From assembly GCF_000472545.1 (NCBI RefSeq), contig NZ_AWZV01000005.1, positions 124,001 to 188,000 on the forward strand: a stretch of DNA of 64,000 nt, given 5' to 3'. The position numbers were made by a program, and so were the translations under genes. The DNA is from Burkholderia sp. WSM2232. Lineage in GTDB: Bacteria; Pseudomonadota; Gammaproteobacteria; Burkholderiales; Burkholderiaceae. The notes under the pieces were generated by a model, which did no database searches, had not been told where the DNA came from, and was given only the letters and a program-made list of their open reading frames with translations. Position 1 is the stretch's first letter. Each line of letters opens with the position of its first letter. Positions 42,931-51,373 of this stretch are shown in pieces.

Positions 42931-44712
42931 ATGAAACGCCTATTTACCATCGCCGTTCTGCTAATGGTGCTCGCCGCGCTCGCGCTGTCCGGCTGCGGCG
43001 GCGACGTGCAAGAGAACGACCCGCTCGCCTCGTACAAGAGCCAGCACATCGCCTGGCAGGCATGCAGCCCCACGCAAACCGCCGGCCTGGACAGGCTCGA
43101 CGTCGCAGCGCTCGGCGCCGACCTCGCGTGTGGCGAGCTTGCCGTGCCCGAGGACTACGATCATCTGTCCGCAGGCGACATTCGGATCGGCCTGATGCGC
43201 GTGAGCGCGCTCGCGCCTTCGCAACGGCTCGGTGCGATCGTCTTCAATCCGGGGGGACCCGGCGGCGACGGCTACAGCCTCGGCGCGCAGATCGCAAGCG
43301 TGGCGCGTCTCGCCAACCCGTCCAGCGGCGGCTATCGTGCCGTTTACGACATGGCGAGAAAGTACGACTTCGTCGGCTTCTCGCCGCGCGGCGTCGGCTT
43401 CAGCACTCGCCTCGAATGCACGCTTGGCAAGCCGCTCGTTCACACGAACTACCTGCCGGTGGACATGAGCAACGAGAACATCAACAATGCGCTGGCGAAT
43501 ATGAAGGTTGTCGCCGACGCATGCCGCGACGTGCCGTTTGCGCGCTTCGTCAACACGGACGCCACGGCGCGCGACATGGACGTGCTGCGCGCGGCGCTCG
43601 GTGAAGCAAAGCTCAATTTCATTGGCTACTCGTACGGCACGCTGCTCGGCGCGTGGTACGCGTCGCTCTTTCCGCAGAGGGCAGGACACATGCTGCTCGA
43701 CAGCGTGGTCGACTACGATGTGCCGATGCCGCTGCAGTCGCAAGCTGTGGCGGAACAAACCGCCTACGACGACATTCTCTCGCTGTACGCGCTGACAATG
43801 GCCGATCGGGTGGCGATTCCGAACACCATCGAAGGAATCCGTGGCCTTGTCACCACCACGCCAGACTGGGCCAAATCTTACTTCGCCAGCCTGATGTATC
43901 AGGTCGCTCCGCATCGTCGGAAGATCGGGGTGGTCGTGCCGCTGATGGCTGCCGAGACCGCCGTGATCCAGGTTGCGGCGAGCCATCCGAGCGTCGAACA
44001 GTATCGCGACGCGCTAACCCAATACCTGTACTCGCCGATGGACACGACCATCGACGGGGCGGCCCGGGAAGCCGCGCTCGGGACCGTCGACGCTTACCAG
44101 GCATACCTCACGAACAATTACCTCGACAACGCGTCCAATTTGCATTGGGTGAACGTTACCGTGCGCTGTTCGGATGCGCCGGTGCCGTCCAGCCCGGCTT
44201 ACTGGATCGCGCGCGCCGTAGCGATCGTCAAGGCTGCGCCGATCCACGATAGTAGCGACATCAATAATCCCTGCATATTCTGGGGTCCGGTGACGGTACA
44301 AAAGCCCGCACTCGCCAATGCGGCTCGCACTGCGTCGCCGCTTCTGCTGCTCCAGAGCGAGTACGACGTGCTCACGCCACTGCCAGGCGCGTTGGCGACG
44401 TTCAACGAGATGCCGAACGCCAGCATGATTCAGGTGCAAGGCGAATACACTCACGGGCTGTTTCCGTATGGCACTTCGTGCGTCGATGCGAGCGTCGCCA
44501 ACTATTTCCTGAGCGGCACGACGCCGGCACGCAACACCAGTTGCGCGGGCATCGCGATTGAGGGTGTGCCTCGGGCCACGGCCAGTGCGGCCGCCACCGT
44601 GGCGCACAGCGCGACGGACGACGCGCCGCTCTTCACCGATCCCGTCGCCGCGAAACGACTGCTCGACCGCATCCACGACACAGTCGGCCAGGCGCAGCCT
44701 GCCGTTTTCTGA
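42931..44712 (+). CDS. TAP-like alpha/beta hydrolase (tripeptidyl-aminopeptidase type), lipoprotein
   Basis: 593 residues. The N-terminus is a lipoprotein signal (VLAALALSGC). The alpha/beta hydrolase has the oxyanion segment FNPGGPGGDGYSL and the nucleophile elbow GYSYGTLLGAWY (about residue 230); a TAP-like C-terminal region follows with PLLLLQSEYDVLTPLPGAL near the catalytic Asp and EYTHGLFP with the catalytic His. The family (PF08386 type) includes proline iminopeptidase-like and tripeptidyl aminopeptidases in actinobacteria. With the C11 peptidase upstream it forms a probable extracytoplasmic peptide-degradation pair. Confidence 0.88.
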   Translation: MKRLFTIAVLLMVLAALALSGCGGDVQENDPLASYKSQHIAWQACSPTQTAGLDRLDVAALGADLACGELAVPEDYDHLSAGDIRIGLMRVSALAPSQRLGAIVFNPGGPGGDGYSLGAQIASVARLANPSSGGYRAVYDMARKYDFVGFSPRGVGFSTRLECTLGKPLVHTNYLPVDMSNENINNALANMKVVADACRDVPFARFVNTDATARDMDVLRAALGEAKLNFIGYSYGTLLGAWYASLFPQRAGHMLLDSVVDYDVPMPLQSQAVAEQTAYDDILSLYALTMADRVAIPNTIEGIRGLVTTTPDWAKSYFASLMYQVAPHRRKIGVVVPLMAAETAVIQVAASHPSVEQYRDALTQYLYSPMDTTIDGAAREAALGTVDAYQAYLTNNYLDNASNLHWVNVTVRCSDAPVPSSPAYWIARAVAIVKAAPIHDSSDINNPCIFWGPVTVQKPALANAARTASPLLLLQSEYDVLTPLPGALATFNEMPNASMIQVQGEYTHGLFPYGTSCVDASVANYFLSGTTPARNTSCAGIAIEGVPRATASAAATVAHSATDDAPLFTDPVAAKRLLDRIHDTVGQAQPAVF

Positions 44713-44855
44713 CCGATGTTTCGGACCGCATGATCAGCAGGAACCAGGTTCGTGCCGATGTCCTACACGCCGGTTGCCGGACCAATAGCGCGGCGCCGCT
44801 CATCATCCATGCACGAGGATCGGCAGACCAAACCAGCTTTTTCCAGGCCTTTTGC

Positions 44856-45632
44856 TCAGGGCGCGCTAATGCTCATGCGAATCTCTCGCGAATATGCTTC
44901 GTCGATTTGCGCGTCGGCGGCACGGCGGATGAGACTGCGTGCCTTCAGACAGTCGAATGGGGTACTGCGGTCGAGCAGTCCCATTCTGAACGCGTAGTCG
45001 TCGGCGTGGCCGCTCAAAAGGATGCGCCAGTCGTAGCGCAAATGCGGCGCAATGGCGCGCGCATGGCCAAGGATGTTGGTGGTGCAGTTGTTAAACAGCG
45101 TATTGTAGAACTCTGGCCGCCGGTTGAGCGCTTCGACCCGCTGCATATAGCCGGCAAACAGCGCGCGCATGGCCTCGTCCGGCATCTGCACGCGATACAG
45201 ACACACGCGCTCGCGCCGCACGTCAGTTCGCACGCCGAGAAGATCGCGTTCGTCGGCCACGACGTAAATCAGCCCGTAGTTGCGCCAGAAGCCACCGAGC
45301 GCGGAATAGCGCTGATCGCTGCGCCGGCGCGTTTCGATCGACACGGCCAGATAGCGGCCATCGGCAAAACCAAAACTCACGAAGACATGAGCAACAGAGT
45401 CGCCGGCCCACCGCGACATGACCAGATCGACTGAACACAGTGCGTCGAGGTCATAGCTCGCGTCATACCACGCGGGCGTAAAATCGTCGCGCGTGCGATA
45501 GACGAAATGGCGAACATTGCAAATTCGCGCAACGCCGTCTTGCCACTGAACCGAAGCGGTGCGCTCGTATTCCGTCGCCCAGAGCGGTGCGGGGTGAGCG
45601 TCAAGCGGCTGCGCCAGCAAGCGGCGTATCAT
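44856..45632 (-). CDS. DUF4105 (Lnb N-terminal periplasmic domain) protein
   Basis: 258 residues with the DUF4105 hallmark FYNTLFNNCTTNI (Cys about residue 182) and an upstream histidine-containing strand (VSFGFADGRYLAVSIE). The fold is thought to be papain/NlpC-like, so Cys and His could be catalytic. No signal peptide is obvious at the chosen ATG. It is the last gene of a four-gene operon and overlaps the membrane-protein gene before it by ATGA. Function unknown. Confidence 0.82.
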   Translation of the reverse strand: MIRRLLAQPLDAHPAPLWATEYERTASVQWQDGVARICNVRHFVYRTRDDFTPAWYDASYDLDALCSVDLVMSRWAGDSVAHVFVSFGFADGRYLAVSIETRRRSDQRYSALGGFWRNYGLIYVVADERDLLGVRTDVRRERVCLYRVQMPDEAMRALFAGYMQRVEALNRRPEFYNTLFNNCTTNILGHARAIAPHLRYDWRILLSGHADDYAFRMGLLDRSTPFDCLKARSLIRRAADAQIDEAYSREIRMSISAP

Positions 45633-46198
45633 GCGTCGCTCCAGTAAGACTTAACGATGAGAAGCACCTGTGCAGCCAGATTGAGTGCAACGAAGCCCGT
45701 GTGGAAAAGGCGGTTCCGTGTGCGAATGGCGACCAGACAGGAAATCGCCACCACGGCGGTCCGGAGCCAGTACAGATCGCCCAGGCGCGAGAGGTGCACT
45801 TCGCCTTTGATGACCGAATCGCCGACATCGACGAGGCTCACGGCGAAGAGAAGCCCGAAAAACCACACGCGCCGGGACATGAAGTAGTCCTCGTAGCCGT
45901 CGTATCCCTTTAGCGAGTCGGGAAACAGCATCGAGCACAGCAGATAGATGATGAACGCGTAAAACAGCAGGTACAGATAGATGCCGAAAGTCCATTGCGC
46001 AATCTCCCGCAACGAAAACTCCCACCACCAGAAGTGCAGGATGTACAGCACCATCGACGCGACCCACGCCATGTGCACGGGATAGATCCGGATCGTGCCT
46101 GGATGCTGGATGGTCGAAGACAGGCCCTTTAGCATGTGCGTGAGTCCCAGACTGACGATCATGCCCATCACAATGCGGACGTGCGTAAACTTCTCCAT
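45629..46198 (-). CDS. Integral membrane protein, unknown function
   Basis: 189 residues with about five to six hydrophobic helices (for example VRIVMGMIVSLGLTHMLKGL, MAWVASMVLYILHFWWWEF, FGIYLYLLFYAFIIYLLCSM). The pattern resembles small uncharacterised four-to-six helix proteins. The ATG at 46198 is preferred because the sequence upstream in frame is not protein-like. It is translationally linked to the DUF4105 gene downstream and lies 7 bases after the HdeD-like gene. Confidence 0.75.
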   Translation of the reverse strand: MEKFTHVRIVMGMIVSLGLTHMLKGLSSTIQHPGTIRIYPVHMAWVASMVLYILHFWWWEFSLREIAQWTFGIYLYLLFYAFIIYLLCSMLFPDSLKGYDGYEDYFMSRRVWFFGLLFAVSLVDVGDSVIKGEVHLSRLGDLYWLRTAVVAISCLVAIRTRNRLFHTGFVALNLAAQVLLIVKSYWSDA

Positions 46199-46205
46199 TG
46201 TCCGC

Positions 46206-47501
46206 TCAGCGCTGTTCGGCATTCTGCGTGACGCGCGCCCGGCGCGACTGCCGCCACGCGAGCGCCGCGAGCGCGATCCAGCCGATTGCGGGTGGCTGTG
46301 AAACGACGCGCAAGGCGCGTGCGTAGTCGAGCACCAGGCCGGGCGTCCATGCCATGGTTTGCGCACGATGCCGCAGTTGCGCAGCGATCCAGAGTTCGGG
46401 CAACAGGATAAGACGGAGTACGTCGCGCCAACCGCCGTGGCGGTATTCGCTGCCTTCCAGCGCTGCGTCGATTGCTTCGGCGACCGTACTGGAACAGTTG
46501 CGATTCGTCAGGTTGTAGACCTCGATCCTCTTATACTCTGTCGCGAATGCCACGAGCCGTGCGGCGTCGTAGCGGCGAAATGCGATCTTCATCGTCGAAT
46601 CGCACCATGCCGCGGCCTCTTCCGGGTAGCTCGGCAAATAGCGGCCGCGTACGTCGTTCGACGAATCGGCGCGCAGAAGCCTCGCGAATTCGTCGGGTGA
46701 GCGGTCGATCTCGACTGCCGGATAAAGGCTCAGATAAAGATTGCCAGCCTCGAGCGCCGCATGTCCGGTGGAAATCACGCCGTTAATGTCGACCGCCGCG
46801 ATATAGCGATCAATCACGGGCCGGCGAACCGCCGCGTTTTTTGACGACCCGATTGGCGTCCAGACGTGCACGACCATCGGCGACTCCTTGATCGCTTCCA
46901 CCGCGCCAGTGTCGGCACAGGCCGGCGCAGTCGCGCCATCCCTGCCATAGCCGCTCTTTCGCAAGCGCCGGTAAAGCCAGATCATGCGTACGCCGCTGAC
47001 AGCCAGCCACATGCCGATGCAGTACGGGACCGTGCCGCGATAATGCGTGGGATACGGCTGAAAGAAGATGACGGCGAGCACGAGGCTGAACACGCCGATC
47101 GCAATCGTCGAGCGCCAATGGCGATAGCGCACTATCCATGCTGCTGCGATCAGCAGACATCCCTCCAGTGCAAAGCCCGCACCAAACAGCATCGCCAGCA
47201 GGAAATCGCTGTAGCTGTGGCGCACGATCACGAGCACGCCGATCAATACGCCGATGGCGCCCTTCACATAACGGAAACCGGTTTGCAACGAAATTCCGCT
47301 GCGTGCGAGCGCGAGCGCAGCAATGCCCTCGGCGAGTAACAGCACGCCGAAGCTTTGCAGCGGGAACCAGAGTGCGCCATCGAGCGCATCCACCACGACG
47401 AACGCGCCGATCGCGAGCCACATCGCACCGAACGCCAGCAGTTTCGGCAAATGCCTTACTGCGAATCGGGGGCCTAGTAAAAGTAGAAGGAGCTGGATCA
47501 T
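46206..47501 (-). CDS. HdeD-like membrane protein fused to a DUF4105-like Cys/His domain
   Basis: 431 residues. Residues 1-180 form about six membrane helices of the HdeD/DUF308 type. The rest is a soluble domain starting VVHVWTPIG with HAALEAGNLYLSLYP and VYNLTNRNCSSTVAEAI, a His followed by an NCSS motif similar to the NNCTTN of DUF4105, so a papain-like hydrolase fold is likely. Its start overlaps the preceding gene by 4 bases. Having a second NC-motif protein in the same operon suggests a shared substrate, perhaps cell-envelope peptides or lipids. Confidence 0.78.
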   Translation of the reverse strand: MIQLLLLLLGPRFAVRHLPKLLAFGAMWLAIGAFVVVDALDGALWFPLQSFGVLLLAEGIAALALARSGISLQTGFRYVKGAIGVLIGVLVIVRHSYSDFLLAMLFGAGFALEGCLLIAAAWIVRYRHWRSTIAIGVFSLVLAVIFFQPYPTHYRGTVPYCIGMWLAVSGVRMIWLYRRLRKSGYGRDGATAPACADTGAVEAIKESPMVVHVWTPIGSSKNAAVRRPVIDRYIAAVDINGVISTGHAALEAGNLYLSLYPAVEIDRSPDEFARLLRADSSNDVRGRYLPSYPEEAAAWCDSTMKIAFRRYDAARLVAFATEYKRIEVYNLTNRNCSSTVAEAIDAALEGSEYRHGGWRDVLRLILLPELWIAAQLRHRAQTMAWTPGLVLDYARALRVVSQPPAIGWIALAALAWRQSRRARVTQNAEQR

Positions 47502-48280
47502 TTTTGCTCGCAGACGGCGGGTTGAACGTGATTTTCGGTTTCGCGCTGCGACAGATCACGTCGCAGACAGAGCTGCAGGGCATCGAGCGCGCGTTCGTGC
47601 CGGCGCTTTGCATCGCGGCGGCGCCGTACGCTTTCGCGTTCCTCTGCACCTGGCGCACCTGGGTCACGCTCCAGTTCTGCGCGCGCACGCCGTTCGTCGT
47701 CGAGCAGCGCGGTAACGACTGCGTCTCCGCGACGGCTTTCGTCGAGCAGACGCACGAAGGCCTCGACGTTTTCGCGCGAAATGGAGCGCTCTTTCTCGCC
47801 GATCGCAAGTACGCGATTCCAGATCGACACGGCTATTGCGGCCACCCAGACCAGCACGTTGGCGGGAACCACCCATACGGGCAACGGCAACGCCTGCTCG
47901 GCGCTGTGCAACCAGGCGTGCTGCTGCGCGGCCGGCATCTGCGTCACGGCAGTTGCGCCTAGCACCGCGTCTTCGAGCGCACGATGGCGCGCCACTTCGA
48001 TGTCCACCCCTTTGGACGCAAGCAGCAACGCCACCACGAAGAGCACGATCCCTGCGACGAAAATGTTCTGACGATGCTCGCCTTCGTAGATCGAACCGAT
48101 CGCTTCGCGTAGCGAGTCGAGCATCAACACGGATGCCACGATGGGTAATTCCGCGCTGCCCAGAAAGTTGACGATGCCGTGATTGCCGCCCACCTGCGCA
48201 TGCAGCCCGGTCAGGACGGCGGTGACAAACACGGTCAGGATCACACCACCGACCGCGTCCGCGAGTACTGCATTCTTCAT
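47498..48280 (-). CDS. Membrane protein, unknown function (first gene of DUF4105 operon)
   Basis: 260 residues from ATG 48280. Four or so hydrophobic helices (ADAVGGVILTVFVTAVLTGL, FVAGIVLFVVALLLASKG, VWVVPANVLVWVAAIAVSI), with a charged Arg/Glu-rich C-terminal tail of ~80 residues likely in the cytoplasm (coiled-coil-like). No family recognised. It begins the operon; the next three genes overlap or follow closely. Confidence 0.7.
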   Translation of the reverse strand: MKNAVLADAVGGVILTVFVTAVLTGLHAQVGGNHGIVNFLGSAELPIVASVLMLDSLREAIGSIYEGEHRQNIFVAGIVLFVVALLLASKGVDIEVARHRALEDAVLGATAVTQMPAAQQHAWLHSAEQALPLPVWVVPANVLVWVAAIAVSIWNRVLAIGEKERSISRENVEAFVRLLDESRRGDAVVTALLDDERRARAELERDPGAPGAEERESVRRRRDAKRRHERALDALQLCLRRDLSQRETENHVQPAVCEQK

Positions 48281-48675
48281 TGAGTTCGAATCCTGGGAGG
48301 TGGGTGCGACGCTACCGAGCCAGAAGCTGGCACGAATCAAGCCCTACCTGCCGGAAACGACGCAGCGTGGAGCGGCAGCGTCCACAGGAAAAGGGGCCTC
48401 CCGGTCTTACGGAAGAATTTCAGAAAACTTTAGGCCGCCTTCCGGCTGCTGCGGGGAGCATGGCGAAGTGATCGGCCATGCAATTGATGGCCTTATCGCT
48501 GGGAAGTAACCGCTGTGCAATGATTGCGCCTCGGGCTCGAAGCGCAATGCGCGCTGCATTGCGCGTGGCACGCCGCAACGGCAGAACGAAAATCGGGTTG
48601 GGCTACAGCGATATTCGCAACCGCGAGAACGACGTAAAAACATCGACAAACATAGAGGCGGCAGGTCGAACCTCC
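48281..48675. other. Non-coding interval with a 9-bp hairpin
   Basis: About 395 bases with no convincing gene. GCGCAATGC (48542-48550) and GCATTGCGC (48556-48564) form a perfect hairpin with a 5-base loop; it lies ~110 bases past the dhaL stop and could end that long operon, though no T-run follows. The promoter of the membrane/DUF4105 operon should lie near 48290-48380. Confidence 0.5.
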
Positions 48676-49302
48676 CTATGCAGCAAACGCCCCGCGAAGT
48701 GCCTGTAAAAAGCGCACGTATGCGGTCGCACCGGGGTCGGCATGCCCGATGCTTCGTTCCTGCACCCATGCGGCACGACCTTTTCGCGATTGAATGGAGG
48801 CCGTGGCGGCGACGCCTTCCTGCGCCGTCGCGATCATCGCGTCCAGCAGCGCGACGGCGCTGCCTTGCGAGGCCTCCAACGTATCCAGGCTCGGCATCAG
48901 CGCATCGAGCACCGTCTTGTCGCCGAGTTGACTCTTGCCGCGTTCGACTATGCGGCCCGCCACCGCGCGGCCAATCGCCAGGGCCTCGGCCTGCCCCATC
49001 CTTTGTGCTCCGGAGACCGCCCTGGCAGCAGCAAGCAGACCGCCGCCCACGAGCGCTGCGAACGTCGACGGATTGGCGGTAGAGAACGCCTTGCCTGCGG
49101 CCAACAGCACATCGCTGAGCGATGCGTCGTCGGCCAATGCGGCAAGCGCCTTCACGACCGCTGCCGATCCCGCCCGAACCGTGATGCCGAGATCGCCATC
49201 GCCCAAGGCGGCATCGAGCTCACGCAGTTCGTCGGCGTGAGCCGGCAGCGCATTCAGTGCGCGCGTCAGAAGATCGCGCAGTTCGTTGTTGGATACACTC
49301 AT
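48676..49302 (-). CDS. dhaL: Dihydroxyacetone kinase subunit L
   Basis: 208-residue helical nucleotide-binding subunit. The metal-binding aspartates are in ELDAALGDGDLGITV (about residues 26-40) and the phosphate loop in FAALVGGGLLAAARAV. It pairs with DhaK, which ends 10 bases upstream. No DhaM phosphotransferase subunit is present, so this is either an ATP-dependent two-subunit kinase or it borrows another donor. Its location at the end of a sugar operon suggests phosphorylation of a ketose such as dihydroxyacetone or a tetrulose. Confidence 0.88.
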   Translation of the reverse strand: MSVSNNELRDLLTRALNALPAHADELRELDAALGDGDLGITVRAGSAAVVKALAALADDASLSDVLLAAGKAFSTANPSTFAALVGGGLLAAARAVSGAQRMGQAEALAIGRAVAGRIVERGKSQLGDKTVLDALMPSLDTLEASQGSAVALLDAMIATAQEGVAATASIQSRKGRAAWVQERSIGHADPGATAYVRFLQALRGAFAA

Positions 49303-49312
49303 CGCGCGCCTC

Positions 49313-50323
49313 TCAGGATGCCGTGCCGTCGCGGAAGAACGGCGAAGATGCCGGTGCTTCGAGCAACGCCTGCAGCTCGTCGTCGAGCAGCATCACAGTG
49401 ATGGATGCGCCCGCCATCTCGAGACTCGTCACATATTCGCCGACATACGAGCGCGCCACCTTCAGGCCACGGTCCGCGACAAGTTGAGCCGAACGCCGAT
49501 AAAGCACGTAGAGCTCTTCCAGCGGCGTCGCGCCGAGCCCGTTGACGAGCAAGGCGACGCGCGAGCCTTTCTCCGCATCCAGATCGTCGAGGATCTCACG
49601 CGTGATGCGTTCAGCAATTGCATCTGCGGGTTCGAGTTTGCCGCGGTGAGTGCCAGGCTCGCCATGAATACCGATGCCGATTTCCATCTCGCCCTCGGGT
49701 AGGCTGAAGGTGGGCTTGCCGGCGGCGGGCAGGATCGTCGGCGACAGGCCGACACCCATGGTACGGCAATGGGCATTCGCCTTGCCGCAGATGCGCGCCA
49801 CTTCCTCCAGCGAATCGCCGCGCTCCGCGGCCGCGCCCGCACATTTGAATGCGAACAACATGCCCGCCACGCCGCGCCGGTCCGCGGCGCGCTCCTTGGG
49901 CGCCGAGGCCACGTCGTCGGTCAGCACGACCGTCTGGATCTGGATGCCGTCCGGCTCGGCCAGGTCGGCCGCGAGGTCGAAATTGAGCACGTCGCCGCCG
50001 TAGTTCCCATACACGTAGAGCACACCGGCACCGCCATTTACAGCCTTCGTCGCTTCCAGTATCTGCTCGGCGGACGGCGATGAAAAAACGTTGCCCACCG
50101 CTACGCCGCTGCACAAACCCTCGCCCACATAGCCGAGAAAGCCCGGCAGATGACCCGAGCCGCCACCGGTCACGATGCCGACACGTCCCGCTTTCGGCGC
50201 GTCCTTGCGCACCAGCGCCCGCTTGTCCGCAGTTGCGCTTTTGAGCCATGCCGGATGGGCGATCAGCAGGCCTTCGATGATCTCATCGACAAAGGCGTCG
50301 GGCTCGTTGATGATTTTTTTCAT
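49313..50323 (-). CDS. dhaK: Dihydroxyacetone kinase subunit K
   Basis: 336-residue substrate subunit. GSGHLPGFLGYVGEGLC near residue 55 and the histidine that binds the ketone covalently in IGIHGEPGTHRG (about 220) are both present; VALLVNGLGATPLEELYVLY is also typical. Length is normal for DhaK (330-360). GGAGGAG precedes the ATG. It follows the ABC permease by 48 bases. Separate DhaK and DhaL in carbohydrate operons often act on tetroses or DHA; in this operon it may recover C3 units from the aldolase reaction. Confidence 0.9.
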   Translation of the reverse strand: MKKIINEPDAFVDEIIEGLLIAHPAWLKSATADKRALVRKDAPKAGRVGIVTGGGSGHLPGFLGYVGEGLCSGVAVGNVFSSPSAEQILEATKAVNGGAGVLYVYGNYGGDVLNFDLAADLAEPDGIQIQTVVLTDDVASAPKERAADRRGVAGMLFAFKCAGAAAERGDSLEEVARICGKANAHCRTMGVGLSPTILPAAGKPTFSLPEGEMEIGIGIHGEPGTHRGKLEPADAIAERITREILDDLDAEKGSRVALLVNGLGATPLEELYVLYRRSAQLVADRGLKVARSYVGEYVTSLEMAGASITVMLLDDELQALLEAPASSPFFRDGTAS

Positions 50324-50371
50324 GTTGTGCTCCTCCGGTTCGGGGTGCTTTCACAAAATGCAAAAAGACGC

Positions 50372-51373
50372 TCACTGCTTGCGTCGCTGACTAAGCGCAT
50401 CCAGCAGGACAGCCGCGAAGATCACCCCGCCCTGTATGAACTGCGTCCAGAACGGATTGACGCCGAGCAGCGACAATCCCACATTGATCACGCCGATTAG
50501 CACGACGCCGATAAACGTTCCAACAATGGACCCGCGTCCTCCGGCAAGCGAGGTCCCGCCAATCACGACAGCGGCGATCACCTGCAACTCCAGCCCGTTG
50601 GCCGCCGAAGGCAACGCGGAATTGAGGCGGCCAGCAAGAACGATCCCGGCAATGGCGGCCGTCACACCGGCCAGCATGTAAGTGAGGAACACGACGCGAT
50701 GCACCGGTATACCCGCGAGACGCGCGGCTTCCTGATTGCCGCCCACCGCGAACACCTGATGGCCGAACGTGGTCTTGCGCAGCAGCACATGCCCCATGGC
50801 GAAGATCGCGAGCATGACTATCATTGGCATCGGCAAACCGGCGACTGTTTTCGCGCCGAACGCAGTGAAGGCATTCGGGAAATCGAACTTGGTGCGGCCA
50901 TCCGAAATGGCGAGGGTCAAGCCGCGGGCCATGGCCATCATCGCCAGTGTGACGATGAAGGGCACGAGCCGCAGCCACGCAACCGCGAGACCGTTTAGTG
51001 CGCCTGCAGCAGCCCCCACCGCGAGCGCCGCGCAAAGCCCCGCAATGCCAAGGCCAATTGCCCCGGGACTCGACCCTGCCATGACGGTCGCGGCGACCAT
51101 GCCCGTCAACGCGACGAGCGAACCGACCGAAAGATCGATGCCCGACGTAATGATGACGAAGGTCCCGCCTACCGCCGCGATGCCGACCACCGACACCTGC
51201 ACCATGATGTTGGTTAGCGTGCTGGTCGTCAGAAACTCGGGCGATGCAATCGACAAAGCAATGCAGATCAGGACGAGCGCGGCGAACAGTGGTCCGATCC
51301 CGCTTCTCAATTGGCGGATCACGCGGCGCGACAGCGCCTCCGTATCCGCGCGGTTGGCTGCCGTGGAGGTCAT
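50372..51373 (-). CDS. Ribose-type ABC transporter permease
   Basis: 333 residues with about ten helices, RbsC family (BPD_transp_2). ITSGIDLSVGSLVALTGM and the EAA-like GGTSLAGGRGSIVGTFIG are characteristic. Its ATG overlaps the stop of the ATPase gene (ATGA), and AGGAG lies upstream. It forms the channel for the binding protein at 52966-54063. Substrate is probably a deoxy- or thio-pentose given the catabolic genes in the operon. Confidence 0.9.
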   Translation of the reverse strand: MTSTAANRADTEALSRRVIRQLRSGIGPLFAALVLICIALSIASPEFLTTSTLTNIMVQVSVVGIAAVGGTFVIITSGIDLSVGSLVALTGMVAATVMAGSSPGAIGLGIAGLCAALAVGAAAGALNGLAVAWLRLVPFIVTLAMMAMARGLTLAISDGRTKFDFPNAFTAFGAKTVAGLPMPMIVMLAIFAMGHVLLRKTTFGHQVFAVGGNQEAARLAGIPVHRVVFLTYMLAGVTAAIAGIVLAGRLNSALPSAANGLELQVIAAVVIGGTSLAGGRGSIVGTFIGVVLIGVINVGLSLLGVNPFWTQFIQGGVIFAAVLLDALSQRRKQ

